Positions 17,881 to 26,445 of a stretch of 26,532 bases of DNA are shown here, piece after piece; position 1 is the stretch's first letter; each line of letters starts with the position of its first letter. A program made the translations under genes and the position numbers. The stretch covers positions 1 through 26,532 of the forward strand of contig JAXDBV010000185.1 of the NCBI GenBank assembly GCA_034678415.1, read 5' to 3'. The stretch is from JAXDBV01 sp034678415 (GTDB lineage Bacteria; Bacteroidota; Bacteroidia; Bacteroidales; VadinHA17). The notes below the pieces were generated by a model, which saw only the letters and a list, made by a program, of their open reading frames with translations, was not told where the DNA came from and searched no databases.

Positions 17881-18681
17881 CTATTCCCCGTCTTTCTTTA
17901 TGATCATCACATGGGCATCGACCGTGAAGGCTGAGAAATAGCCCAGTGCTCCATTGCTGAAGTTGGTATTGGGGTTGGCGGGGGCAGAGCCCGTGACCGA
18001 CGGGTAGGCCGCCGATACACTGAACAATGTCAGCAGGTAATCGTAGGAGGCAGCATTGATGGTATGCAGTTCGATGGCTGCCGTATCCCCCGCCTCAAAG
18101 CTCACGTCAAAAAAGAAGTAATGAATGTCCTGCCCGTCCGACAGCCGGTCGTTCAGGATATGGATATAGCTGTTGGCGGCGCCGTTCCTGAAATTCCTCA
18201 TCCTGTAATAATTCGTTGTCCCCGGCGGATCGGTGAAATAGCAATGGATGAAATACCCCGGTTCGCTGAAGCGTGTGCCTGGAATATATTCCTGTGCCAG
18301 TGAGTCGATCCATACCAGTTCAGGCATCCGTGAAGTAGCGGTGTAGGTGTCGGATCCGTCGGTAACACTCAGGGTATAGGTGGTACCCGGTATGCCTGGC
18401 ATGGTGGAACATTCATAAATGCCGGGAGACACCTCCCCGTAGTAATGCTTTTCCGTCCCGTTGCTGATGCTTATGATGGCGCCCGTGACCATGGGAGTGG
18501 CCGACGGATTGAAATAATCCATCGTCCTGGTGACCACCACCTTGCTGGGTTCGTTCTCGTTGCTGATCTTGCCTTCAATGACTATCGTCGGGCTTGAATG
18601 ATCCAGGTCAATGTAAATGATCTCCTCACAGGCCGTCACCAGCATTGACAGGAAACAGATATGTATCAGTACCTTTCTCAT
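17881..18681 (-). CDS. DUF4249 lipoprotein
   Basis: A 266-residue protein with a clear lipoprotein signal (LVTAC, Cys18) followed by the DUF4249 start pattern (CEEIIYIDLDHSSPTIVIEGKI). Its middle contains beta-rich Ig-like texture. DUF4249 genes typically follow a TonB-dependent receptor gene, and here the start codon lies 4 bases after the receptor's stop codon, so the two are co-transcribed. Many family members are longer (about 300-400 residues), and this one may have a trimmed C-terminus; no frameshift is evident. It is likely an outer-membrane lipoprotein cooperating with the receptor; the ligand is unknown. Confidence 0.82.
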   Translation of the reverse strand: MRKVLIHICFLSMLVTACEEIIYIDLDHSSPTIVIEGKISNENEPSKVVVTRTMDYFNPSATPMVTGAIISISNGTEKHYYGEVSPGIYECSTMPGIPGTTYTLSVTDGSDTYTATSRMPELVWIDSLAQEYIPGTRFSEPGYFIHCYFTDPPGTTNYYRMRNFRNGAANSYIHILNDRLSDGQDIHYFFFDVSFEAGDTAAIELHTINAASYDYLLTLFSVSAAYPSVTGSAPANPNTNFSNGALGYFSAFTVDAHVMIIKKDGE

Positions 18682-18685
18682 CCTT

Positions 18686-21022
18686 TCAAAACTTGAAATT
18701 CCATGTGAGCGACGGGATGACAGAGAACAGGTATATCATCTTGGCGTGCGTGACCGATGGGTCCTCCTCGTCCTGCTCGAACATAATGGTAAATGCATTC
18801 TTCCTGGCATACAGGTTGTACACGGAGAGGTTCAGGTTCGACTGGTATTTCCTTCCCGGTTTCCCGTTCAGGGTGATCCCCAGGTCGAGGCGGTGGTACG
18901 GGGGCATACGGTATCCGTTTCTCTCAGTGTAGTAGTTTATTACCTGTCCCTCCATAATATATTTCCCGCTGGGAAATGTTACGGCTTCGCCCGTGCTGAA
19001 GACCCATATGGCGGAGAACGACAGTCGGTTATTCAGATCGAACATACCCACGAGGGAAACGTCGTGGGTACGATCCTGCCGGGCAGGGAACGGTTTGCCG
19101 TCATTGATCTGGTCGAACCGGCGTTCTGTACGCGACAGTGTGTAGCCAGCCCATCCATGCAGCCGTCCCTGATTCTTCCGTACCAGGAACTCGGCGCCAT
19201 ATGACCGGCCGCTGCCGAACACAAGCTGTGATTCAACCAGCTCGTTCAGGAACAGGTCGGCACCGTTCCGGTATTCGATCTGGTTCCGCATATCCTTGTA
19301 GTATAGTTCCAGGGATGTTTCGTATCGGTTGTCATGCAAATTCCTGAAATAACCCAGAGCAAACTGGCTGGCATGCTGAGGTTTGATGATGGCCGAGCTG
19401 GGGATCCACAGATCGACGGGGGTTGACGCCGTGGAGTTGGAAAGCAGGTGCATATACTGAAGGCTCCTCGTGAACGATGCTTTCACCGAGCCGGAAGGGC
19501 TTGTCCTGACATTAATCAGAACCCTGGGCTCCCAACCTCCCCAGCATTTAATGCGCTCCCATTTTGCATAGCGTGTAGTATCCACAACCTCTCCCCGTTC
19601 ATCGAAGGAGTATACATTACCTGGCCCCAGGGTGGTAATGAGCGAGTATCTTAATCCATATACTACAGAGAACCAGGGATTGACATCCCACTCGTGTGAC
19701 ATGTATATTCCTTGCTCGAGCGCATGCTTACGACCCAGTTTTGTTCTATTTACGGGGAAATCGACCACGGCAGTAACCTCCCCGGGACTAACCCTGTGGA
19801 CGATGGTCTCCAGGCCGAATTTGAGTGTGCTTCCGGTGGAGATGAAAAACTGGAAATCCTCCTGCCAGTTTATATCGCGGATGGATGAAATCAGTCTCAA
19901 TTTATTCCCTCCGTACGCCAGTGTGAAGCGGTAATCATAGCGGCTGAAGAGGAGGGTAGAATTCACGAACAGCCGGTGGTTGAACAGGTGGTTCCAGCGC
20001 AGTGCGGCGGCAGCGTTGCCCCAGTCAAAGCCGATCATGTTTCTGAACTCAAATACATCCCTTCCGAAATAACCGGAGAGGAAAAGACGGTCGTTATTCC
20101 CCAGCTTGTAATTCCCTTTCAGGTTCAGGTCATAGAAATATAACTTATTGTTATTCAGCATTGTATCTGGTGACAATTTAAGGAACAGATCCGCATAGGT
20201 ACGTCTTCCGGCAGCCATGAAGGAGCCCATGTCTTTTTTAAACGGGCATTCAACAAGGAGCCGTGAAGAGATGAGACCCAGCCCGCCGGTCACCCCGGCA
20301 TTTTTCATATTTCCCTCCTTCATCTTCACATCGAGGACGGAAGCGAGCCTGCCGCCATATTCAGCCGGTATGCCACCCTTATACACGGCAACATCCTTCA
20401 CCGCGTCGGAGTTGAACACCGAAAAGAAACCCAGGAGGTGTGTGGCGTTATATACAGGCGCCTCATCGAGGATGACAAGGTTCTGACCCGCATCGCTCCC
20501 CCTGACGTGGAACCCGCTCAATCCCTCGCCTGCAGCCTTAATACCCGGCAACAGCTGCAGGGTTTTCAGCACATCCTGCTCGCCAAAGATGACCGGGACG
20601 GTTTTGATCTCCTTCACATTGATCCTTGAAACGCTCATCTCAGGCAACCTGACATTTTTATCGGCCGCCGTTCCCGGAACAACGATCTCATTCATCATTC
20701 TCTCCTCGGGCATCAGCTCGATATTCATGGTCATGTTGTCGTCAAGCACAAGGGTATGATTCTGTGTCTGGTAGCCAATATAGCTGTACTCAATGGCATG
20801 TTCCCCTCCTGGCAGTGTCAGCGAATAGAAGCCGTAGATATTGGTCGCCGAGCCTTTCGCGATAGACGGTATATAAATGTAGGCTCCGGTAAGCGCTTCA
20901 CCGGTCTGCCTGTCCGTGATATGACCGTTGAGCGTGTATCTGTGCTGCGGATACAGCCTCAGCGGGCACAGCAACAGGAGGGTTGCCGTCAGGAGAAAAA
21001 AATACGTTACACGTGTACCCAT
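18686..21022 (-). CDS. TonB-dependent receptor with carboxypeptidase-regulatory-like N-terminal domain
   Basis: A 778-residue outer-membrane transporter. After a signal peptide (residues 1-25, ATLLLLCPLRLYPQ) comes a carboxypeptidase D regulatory-like domain (about 28-112, HITDRQTGEALTGAYIYI), then the plug (about 130-240) with the typical FHVRGSDAGQNLVILDEAPVYNATHLLGFFS and YKGGIPAEYGGRLASVLDV stretches, and a beta-barrel ending in Phe (SLTWNFKF). It uses TonB/ExbB energy to import a ligand that cannot be identified. The architecture is the smaller, non-SusC type that is usually paired with DUF4249 rather than SusD, as here. Confidence 0.9.
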   Translation of the reverse strand: MGTRVTYFFLLTATLLLLCPLRLYPQHRYTLNGHITDRQTGEALTGAYIYIPSIAKGSATNIYGFYSLTLPGGEHAIEYSYIGYQTQNHTLVLDDNMTMNIELMPEERMMNEIVVPGTAADKNVRLPEMSVSRINVKEIKTVPVIFGEQDVLKTLQLLPGIKAAGEGLSGFHVRGSDAGQNLVILDEAPVYNATHLLGFFSVFNSDAVKDVAVYKGGIPAEYGGRLASVLDVKMKEGNMKNAGVTGGLGLISSRLLVECPFKKDMGSFMAAGRRTYADLFLKLSPDTMLNNNKLYFYDLNLKGNYKLGNNDRLFLSGYFGRDVFEFRNMIGFDWGNAAAALRWNHLFNHRLFVNSTLLFSRYDYRFTLAYGGNKLRLISSIRDINWQEDFQFFISTGSTLKFGLETIVHRVSPGEVTAVVDFPVNRTKLGRKHALEQGIYMSHEWDVNPWFSVVYGLRYSLITTLGPGNVYSFDERGEVVDTTRYAKWERIKCWGGWEPRVLINVRTSPSGSVKASFTRSLQYMHLLSNSTASTPVDLWIPSSAIIKPQHASQFALGYFRNLHDNRYETSLELYYKDMRNQIEYRNGADLFLNELVESQLVFGSGRSYGAEFLVRKNQGRLHGWAGYTLSRTERRFDQINDGKPFPARQDRTHDVSLVGMFDLNNRLSFSAIWVFSTGEAVTFPSGKYIMEGQVINYYTERNGYRMPPYHRLDLGITLNGKPGRKYQSNLNLSVYNLYARKNAFTIMFEQDEEDPSVTHAKMIYLFSVIPSLTWNFKF

Positions 21023-21038
21023 TATCCCGTTTGTACTG

Positions 21039-21063
21039 TCCGCAGGGAATGAACATCCGCAGG
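21039..21063. repeat. Direct repeat upstream of the TonB-dependent receptor
   Basis: TCCGCAGG occurs at 21039-21046 and 21056-21063, a 17-base offset, within the 136 bases between the toast-rack gene and the receptor gene. It starts 17 bases upstream of the receptor start codon. It could be a regulator site or a leader element; eight-base repeats also arise by chance. Confidence 0.25.
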
Positions 21064-21158
21064 TGGTGGTTCACGGAGGATATTCGGCCACCCGCAAGAA
21101 TAGTCTGTCAGCTCCTTCCTGTCGGCCCGGAAATTATTTCGTTGTTTGCAGGAACAAA

Positions 21159-21923
21159 TTAACCGGTTCTGAGGTTCACCTGACCTATGCCTCCGTTGAT
21201 CAACACTTTCAGCACGGGTCCTTTTGTCCCTTCCGGTTCGAGGATGAAATTTTGTCCTTCCCTTCTGAATCCCTGCCTGTTCACTTCTCCGAGGATTCCC
21301 GAAGTACGCACGAAGGCTGGGATATCATCGGGAAAGTACAGGTTCAGTTCGCCGATACCGCAGTTCATTTTAGCCTTCAGCCCGTTTTTCCATTCACCGC
21401 CAAGGCGGATGGTCACTTGTCCCACACCTGCATTTAAAAGAAGCATAGGGAGGGATGTGTTTGAGAGGTCAATGGTAAACTCCCCTGCACCCAGTCTGAG
21501 GTTCAGGGACCGAAGAGGGAGCCCGGCCAGGTCAATATCGGCTTTGCCCGCACCCAGGTTCAGTATTAAGTCAACCGGCAGGTCAGGATTGAGAGCCAGG
21601 GTCCATTTGTTTTCGTCGTCATCGTCCATCGACAGATCGTGACCCTGACGGGGCATCCTCAGTTTTACGTAGATCCTCTCGTTATTTATCGATGAGTAAA
21701 GAGAAGGTTTCCAGTCAGGATCGCTGTATCTCACTTCTCCTTCAAGGACTTCCCTGCCATCCCCGGTGATCCTGAGCTCACCCGCCACCATATGAACGGA
21801 AATAATTGCAGAAGCTGCACCATCCCGGTGAACCATGATATCATCGGTGAAAACCTGCCACGCTTGCGCATGCCCGGATGAGAACGTCAAAAGAAAACCA
21901 CAGAAAAATAAAAGTGTTCTCAT
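21159..21923 (-). CDS. Exported toast-rack (LiaF/DUF4097-like beta-solenoid) protein
   Basis: A 254-residue protein with a signal peptide (residues 1-20, LLTFSSGHAQA). An N-terminal region of about 90 residues precedes a series of short repeated beta turns of the form LNLGAGKADIDLAGL, LRLGAGEFTIDLSNT, LNAGVGQVTIRLGGE, MNCGIGELNLYFPDD and INGGIGQVNLRTG. These G[AI]G-centred rungs are the hallmark of the toast-rack beta-solenoid seen in LiaF C-terminal domains and DUF4097 proteins. With no membrane helix beyond the signal, it should be periplasmic or surface-exposed. It is on the same strand as, and 136 bases upstream of, the TonB receptor gene, so a shared transcript is possible. Precise function unknown. 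Confidence 0.78.
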   Translation of the reverse strand: MRTLLFFCGFLLTFSSGHAQAWQVFTDDIMVHRDGAASAIISVHMVAGELRITGDGREVLEGEVRYSDPDWKPSLYSSINNERIYVKLRMPRQGHDLSMDDDDENKWTLALNPDLPVDLILNLGAGKADIDLAGLPLRSLNLRLGAGEFTIDLSNTSLPMLLLNAGVGQVTIRLGGEWKNGLKAKMNCGIGELNLYFPDDIPAFVRTSGILGEVNRQGFRREGQNFILEPEGTKGPVLKVLINGGIGQVNLRTG

Positions 21924-21972
21924 TGTCTTTCTGTTTGAATCGAGAAAGGTATGAAAATAAATTGTCTTTCAG

Positions 21973-21990
21973 GGCACGAATTACCGTGCC
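21973..21990. promoter_or_regulatory. Inverted repeat in divergent promoter region (candidate operator)
   Basis: GGCACG and CGTGCC flank AATTAC, forming a perfect 6-6-6 inverted repeat. It lies in the 121-base interval between two divergently transcribed genes (minus-strand start 21923, plus-strand start 22045), a normal place for an operator bound by a dimeric regulator. The repeat is seen; the binding role is inferred. Confidence 0.4.
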
Positions 21991-22044
21991 ATTTGTTACT
22001 TTTATTTATCAATTCCAGGTTACACCAGTTGATACTGTGGTAAT

Positions 22045-23253
22045 ATGAACCGGACAAGATTCAGGTTCCAGGTTATTGCGAGGCTTTGCCTTATCCTTCT
22101 TCTTACCGTGGCCGCCGTTGGGCTGGGAATGCTCCCGGGGCTCTCTTTTTATGCTCTCATCCCTGCGGCTGCCCTGCTCATGTTTACATTCATCTTCGTC
22201 CGGTTTCTTGAAAAGTCACGACGTGACCTGCTGGAGTTTCTCAGTTCCTTTCACAAGGGGGATTTTCTAACCACAGGAACCAGCAAGCTGCTCCCCCACT
22301 CAAAGGATGACCTTGGACAGGCATACCATACCCTGTTACAGTCGATAGAAGACTACCTGGGCGAAAAATCGGCCAGGCTGAACGACATGCAGAACTTAAT
22401 CGACCAGGTACCTACGGGGATCATTTGTTTCAATGAACAATGGGAGGTGGTTTTCATCAACCAAGGAGCCAAAGACCTGCTTTTCAATCCCTACCTCAAA
22501 AACCTGGAAGGCATACGGCGGATGAATCCCGCACTGGCAGCCAGTATTAAAACGCTGGAAGCAGGGAAAATACATCATCTGAAAACGGAGATTGACAATG
22601 AACCCTGTGAATTTCTTTTCTATGCCGCTGAATTCAGAACCGGGGAAATACCGCTCCGTCTGATAACCCTCAGGAACCTGAAAAAGGTGTTCAGGAGAAA
22701 TACACTTCAGGCTTGGAACGGATTAATTGAAACACTCGAATCTGCCTTACGGCAGGATCCTCAAACAATCAGCCGTGGGTTGAAGAAAATGAATGACCTA
22801 AACAAAATGTTGAAGGTAAAGGAAGTAAAATACTCTATTTCAGAAATATTTGAGAAGGCATGCCTGAAGTATGAAAAGAAAATAAAGGGAGAATGTCGTA
22901 TTGCTCTTTCAAACCGGGATCTGTGTTCTGTGGGAGACCCTGAAATGATGCTTCAGGTGCTTTACTACCTGATGGACAATGCATTGGAGGCTGCCGAAGG
23001 GAAGACTGATCCCCGGATTGAACTGGTGGCCGAGCTCGATCTTGGAGGCAAGCTGCAGGTATTGGTGAAGGACAACGGCCATGGCATCACGCCGGAACAG
23101 ATGCCCTGGGTGTTTGTACCTTTCTTCAGCACCAGAAAGGATCACCTCGGACTGGGCCTGACCATGGCCATGAACATAATGGATACCATGAACGGTACGA
23201 TTGATATCCGTTCAGCACCGGGAGAGGGAACTGAGCTCATTCTGAAGTTCTGA
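22045..23253 (+). CDS. PAS/HATPase sensor-kinase-like protein lacking the phosphoacceptor histidine
   Basis: A 402-residue protein with two N-terminal membrane helices (about residues 9-27 and 31-52), a HAMP-like/linker stretch, a PAS-type domain (about 112-205, DQVPTGIICFNEQWEVVFINQG) and a C-terminal HATPase. The ATP site is complete: N-box with Asn312 (LMDNALEAA), G1 box DNGHG with Asp343, and G2 glycines 369 and 371 (GLGL). It most resembles NtrY-like kinases, whose helix after the PAS normally reads LIRVLTHEIMNS; here it reads LIETLESALRQD (residues 227-238), with Ser233 where His is expected. There is no His at all between about residue 180 and residue 346, and the dimerisation region is about 40 residues shorter than usual. 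It may be a phosphatase-like or allosteric ATP-binding signalling protein. Not a frameshift: the frame is continuous. Confidence 0.85.
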   Translation: MNRTRFRFQVIARLCLILLLTVAAVGLGMLPGLSFYALIPAAALLMFTFIFVRFLEKSRRDLLEFLSSFHKGDFLTTGTSKLLPHSKDDLGQAYHTLLQSIEDYLGEKSARLNDMQNLIDQVPTGIICFNEQWEVVFINQGAKDLLFNPYLKNLEGIRRMNPALAASIKTLEAGKIHHLKTEIDNEPCEFLFYAAEFRTGEIPLRLITLRNLKKVFRRNTLQAWNGLIETLESALRQDPQTISRGLKKMNDLNKMLKVKEVKYSISEIFEKACLKYEKKIKGECRIALSNRDLCSVGDPEMMLQVLYYLMDNALEAAEGKTDPRIELVAELDLGGKLQVLVKDNGHGITPEQMPWVFVPFFSTRKDHLGLGLTMAMNIMDTMNGTIDIRSAPGEGTELILKF

Positions 23254-23277
23254 ATCATCATCTTATAACAAAAAAAA

Positions 23278-23892
23278 ATGAAAAACCACCCACCTGCCGT
23301 AGGACAATACAGGATTATAACCGGGCTTGTTCTGCTGACGCTGTCTGTTATCGTACTGGTCGCCGTTTTCCCTTCTTTCCTATCAAGGATCATTGAAAGC
23401 AGCCAGGAAATGAAAATACTGGCCGAAGAGGTGCGCGAACGGAGGCGCGATTATAACCGGACAAGGGAAGAGAGTGAGTCGCTCAACCATGAGATAGTGG
23501 ACATGAACAGCCGGATTAATGCCCTGGTGATACAATCGGAGCAGATCACCGGCCGGATCAATGAATACCTTGACACATCGATCCGCAACCGGACGGCAAG
23601 AGACAGTATAAAAACGCTCTTCGGGGAACAGGTGGACGTGATTGAGCCGCGGATCGATTCGCTCCAGCTCCTGTTCACGGCAAAAACGGACGAGATGGTC
23701 GGGAAACTGAAACTGCTCTACCAGAAGGAGAAGGATATGAATATCAGCATACATCAACAGGACTTGAAAACAAGGCTGAAGGAGGTGTACACCTTTACAG
23801 TCGTTATTAGTTTGCCGTTGTTGCTATTCATGCTTATGTACGGGCTGTTTCTTCTCATCTCCGGATTCAGGATCCTCCGGGCCCATTCCTGA
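23278..23892 (+). CDS. Membrane helix - coiled coil - membrane helix protein
   Basis: A 204-residue protein I cannot assign to a family. It has a membrane helix at about residues 13-35 (GLVLLTLSVIVLVAVFP), a long charged helical region with coiled-coil character (about 40-165, rich in Glu, Arg, Ser and Asn) and a second helix at about 170-195 (VVISLPLLLFMLMYGLFLLI). With both helices spanning, the coiled coil would lie on one side, most likely periplasmic. It starts 24 bases after the stop of the sensor-kinase-like gene behind an A-rich leader, so co-transcription is very likely and a physical partnership plausible. Confidence 0.72.
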   Translation: MKNHPPAVGQYRIITGLVLLTLSVIVLVAVFPSFLSRIIESSQEMKILAEEVRERRRDYNRTREESESLNHEIVDMNSRINALVIQSEQITGRINEYLDTSIRNRTARDSIKTLFGEQVDVIEPRIDSLQLLFTAKTDEMVGKLKLLYQKEKDMNISIHQQDLKTRLKEVYTFTVVISLPLLLFMLMYGLFLLISGFRILRAHS

Positions 23893-23931
23893 CAGCAACG
23901 GTCCTGTCACAGGTGTATAAAACAGGGCGGT

Positions 23932-24690
23932 TTATTGTATCTTGATGGCCAGGCTAATGCTGAGGCGGTTGAAGGTAGTGGTTTCCTTCACCTTTTCGGT
24001 CTGCCAGTCGGTGGTGTAATAGACGTAGAGGTCTTGGAAGCGGTATCCCAGTTCGATGACCAGTGCGTTTCGCTGATTCACGAATATTTCCAGGCCCATA
24101 CCGGCTCCCAGCAGCGGCCCGCCTTTTGCGGTGTAATGATATCCCCACGGTTCCACGGGTTTTTCCAGCGCCAGTGCGTAGCCGGCTTTCAGGTGGATAA
24201 CATTGGATACTCGCCCGGACAGAAGCCGGTATTGCAGATCGGCATAGAGAGGAACAAGGGGGTAACCAAAGAACTCGATACCCGTCCCTCCCCCTGCAAA
24301 CCATCGTGTCATGAACTGTAAACCATGGATGGTGTTCACCGAAAAGATGGTATTGTTCGTATTATTACCGCTCCCGGCCAGCACGCCAAACCCGGTGATG
24401 CTCTGATACCCCCGTGTTCTGAATGATTCCTGGAATGATTCCCGTTTCATGGAGTCGATCTCTTCGTACCTGAACACCCAGACGCTTTCATCCATCGTCC
24501 GGAGCCGTATCATCCGGTCGGTGGTATCAGGCATAATCCTTCCCCTGATGATGCTCCCGTTTTTCAGGTATACTGCATCCCTCACCCATGCAGACTGGCC
24601 ACAGACGGGGTGTATGGAAAGGATCCATGAGAGAACAAAGAAAAACAGAGTCCCGGCAAAGGCATTGGTATTTTTTACTGGTGAATCCAT
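23932..24690 (-). CDS. Outer-membrane beta-barrel protein with N-terminal SH3-like segment
   Basis: A 252-residue protein with a signal peptide (hydrophobic residues about 13-30, ending at HPVCGQ). A short beta region follows (YLKNGSIIRGRIMPD ... VWVFRYEEIDSM), a pattern common in Bacteroidota outer-membrane proteins, where it precedes a small barrel. The remainder (about 95-252) alternates hydrophobic and polar residues and is rich in Gly, Tyr and Phe, as in eight-stranded outer-membrane barrels, ending SLAIKIQ. It is convergent with the coiled-coil gene (39-base gap) and divergent from the LVIVD gene. Function unknown. Confidence 0.68.
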   Translation of the reverse strand: MDSPVKNTNAFAGTLFFFVLSWILSIHPVCGQSAWVRDAVYLKNGSIIRGRIMPDTTDRMIRLRTMDESVWVFRYEEIDSMKRESFQESFRTRGYQSITGFGVLAGSGNNTNNTIFSVNTIHGLQFMTRWFAGGGTGIEFFGYPLVPLYADLQYRLLSGRVSNVIHLKAGYALALEKPVEPWGYHYTAKGGPLLGAGMGLEIFVNQRNALVIELGYRFQDLYVYYTTDWQTEKVKETTTFNRLSISLAIKIQ

Positions 24691-24829
24691 ATGTGTGTGA
24701 TCTGATGCAAGGATGAAACCCGCACCTCAACGGTTGGGTGGTATGCAATATTTTCTTTACTGCCAGGTATACGCAACCGAAACGCGTTCGATTTCATCTT
24801 AGTGTTGTAAATCCAAATTACGGAAAGGT

Positions 24830-26110
24830 ATGAAAAAATATACTTCATTATTTCTCCTTCCTGTCCTCATCATTGTGTTACTTTCATATGGTTGCCAGGA
24901 CAGGGTTTACCAGACCTATAAGGTCAGTGAACCGGTATACATGAACTACGATGAACTGCGGTCGGGTATTGATGTTACCGGGCCGACGGATCTGGATGAA
25001 CCGGGGAAAATCTATATCAAGGGGAACTATATCTTCGTGAACGAAGTGCGTAAGGGCATTCACCTGATCAACAATACGGATCCCCGAAATCCGGTTATCG
25101 TCAGGTTCATTGATATACCGGGTAACGTGGATATGGCGGTAAAGGACAATATTTTGTACGCCGACAGTTATATTGACCTGGTGGCGCTGGATATCAGTAA
25201 CCTTGACGATATCAGGGAGGTAGCCAGGTTTAGTGATATGTTCAACTATACCATTCCCCCGCTCATTGAGAATACCGCCCTTGGAGAGGTAGACGAATCC
25301 AGGGGGGTGGTTATCCGTTGGACCGAGAAGGAGGTCACCGAGGAATCCAGCTCTCACAGGTATTACCCTGTTCTCTGGAGGGGAGGCTTCCTCTCCTTTG
25401 AAACAGCCATGAGCCTGAGCAATGATGCAACGCCCGGCAGCAATACAGGAACCGGCGGATCCATGGCAAGGTTCATCATCAACAACAATGTCCTTTATAC
25501 CATCGACATCAACGACCTGATCCTGTTTGATGTCACCACCAGTACATCACCCGTGAGCATCGGGAAATTTGGTGTGGGATGGAACATTGAAACGGTATTC
25601 ATTGCCCGTAACCACCTTTTCATCGGTTCGCAAAACGGAATGTATATTTACAGCCTGGCCGATCCGAAGAATCCTCAGTATGTATCCATGTACTGGCATG
25701 CGACCAGCTGTGATCCCGTTGTTGTCCAGGACGATTACGCTTATGTAACCCTCCGAACGGGTACCTTCTGCCCCCAGGATGTAAACCGCCTGGACGTGGT
25801 CGATGTGAAAGACCTTTCCAACCCCCAGCTGTTGAAATCATACCCCATGTTCAATCCTCACGGGCTCGGTATTGATGATGAAATCCTTTTCCTCTGCGAC
25901 GGCGATGAGGGTCTCAAGGTCTTTAATGCCTCGGATCCCATGACCATCACCAGCCATCAGATAGCACAGTTCAAGAACATCAATGCATACGACGTGATAC
26001 CTCTCGGTGAGATCCTGCTGATGATCGGCACCGATGGCTTGTACCAGTATGATTACTCCAATGTGCAGGATATTACACTGCTGAGCAAGATCAGGATGAA
26101 AGGCAAGTAA
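24830..26110 (+). CDS. LVIVD-repeat lipoprotein
   Basis: A 426-residue protein with a lipoprotein signal (LLSYGC, Cys22). The mature part is built of repeated beta modules of the LVIVD type, such as IYIKGNYIFVNEVRKGIHLINNT, LYADSYIDLVALDISN, LYTIDINDLILFDVTT, LFIGSQNGMYIYSLADPKNP and YAYVTLRTGTFC, consistent with a beta-propeller-like fold. It is likely attached to the outer membrane or exposed at the surface; its ligand is unknown. A GGAAAGG stretch lies just before the ATG. A good intrinsic terminator follows at 26157, so the gene appears to be the end of its transcript and probably stands alone. Confidence 0.83.
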   Translation: MKKYTSLFLLPVLIIVLLSYGCQDRVYQTYKVSEPVYMNYDELRSGIDVTGPTDLDEPGKIYIKGNYIFVNEVRKGIHLINNTDPRNPVIVRFIDIPGNVDMAVKDNILYADSYIDLVALDISNLDDIREVARFSDMFNYTIPPLIENTALGEVDESRGVVIRWTEKEVTEESSSHRYYPVLWRGGFLSFETAMSLSNDATPGSNTGTGGSMARFIINNNVLYTIDINDLILFDVTTSTSPVSIGKFGVGWNIETVFIARNHLFIGSQNGMYIYSLADPKNPQYVSMYWHATSCDPVVVQDDYAYVTLRTGTFCPQDVNRLDVVDVKDLSNPQLLKSYPMFNPHGLGIDDEILFLCDGDEGLKVFNASDPMTITSHQIAQFKNINAYDVIPLGEILLMIGTDGLYQYDYSNVQDITLLSKIRMKGK

Positions 26111-26124
26111 ATGTGATCCTCCTC

Positions 26125-26141
26125 CCTCAACACCGTTGAGG
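26125..26141. repeat. Hairpin just after the LVIVD gene
   Basis: CCTCAAC (26125-26131) and GTTGAGG (26135-26141) are perfectly complementary around a three-base loop, 14 bases after the stop codon. There is no T-run, so it is probably a 3'-end stability element preceding the true terminator. Confidence 0.45.
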
Positions 26142-26156
26142 TTATCATACCTTACA

Positions 26157-26182
26157 CCCCTTCCTTCCGAAGGGGTTTTTTT
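26157..26182 (+). terminator. Rho-independent terminator of the LVIVD gene
   Basis: CCCCTTC (26157-26163) pairs with GAAGGGG (26169-26175) around CTTCC, followed directly by seven T residues (26176-26182). This is a textbook intrinsic terminator on the plus strand, 47 bases after the stop codon at 26110. Confidence 0.85.
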
Positions 26183-26393
26183 ATCCCGTCTGACGTCAAT
26201 CAAACTCATTCATATGAAACAGCTACAGGAATGGAAATATCATCCGGTTCCCTTCTTACACCCTTAAAATCCCTTGCGATGTCCTTCCTTCAGCATTCCT
26301 CTTTCTTATGCCATACACTGACAGAATATTGAATGGTTACCGGAAACTTAACGCCTACCGGTACGCCATTACACACGGACGGCAGGGACCCGA

Positions 26394-26407
26394 TAATTAC
26401 GTAATTA
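26394..26407. promoter_or_regulatory. 14-bp perfect palindrome (candidate operator)
   Basis: TAATTACGTAATTA reads identically on both strands. It lies in intergenic sequence about 105 bases upstream of the possible start at 26513. Such a palindrome is a plausible binding site for a dimeric regulator; no regulator is identified. Confidence 0.38.
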
Positions 26408-26445
26408 ATTCACATCCGTCCAAAACGTTTAAGAAATACACTAAA

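Noticed and set aside
18617..19204. Plus-strand open frame of 195 codons
   Set aside because: It is antisense to the DUF4249 start and the TonB barrel end; no protein features of its own.
26215..26268. 17-codon ATG frame in the right-hand intergenic region
   Set aside because: Too short and without a ribosome-binding context or recognisable product.
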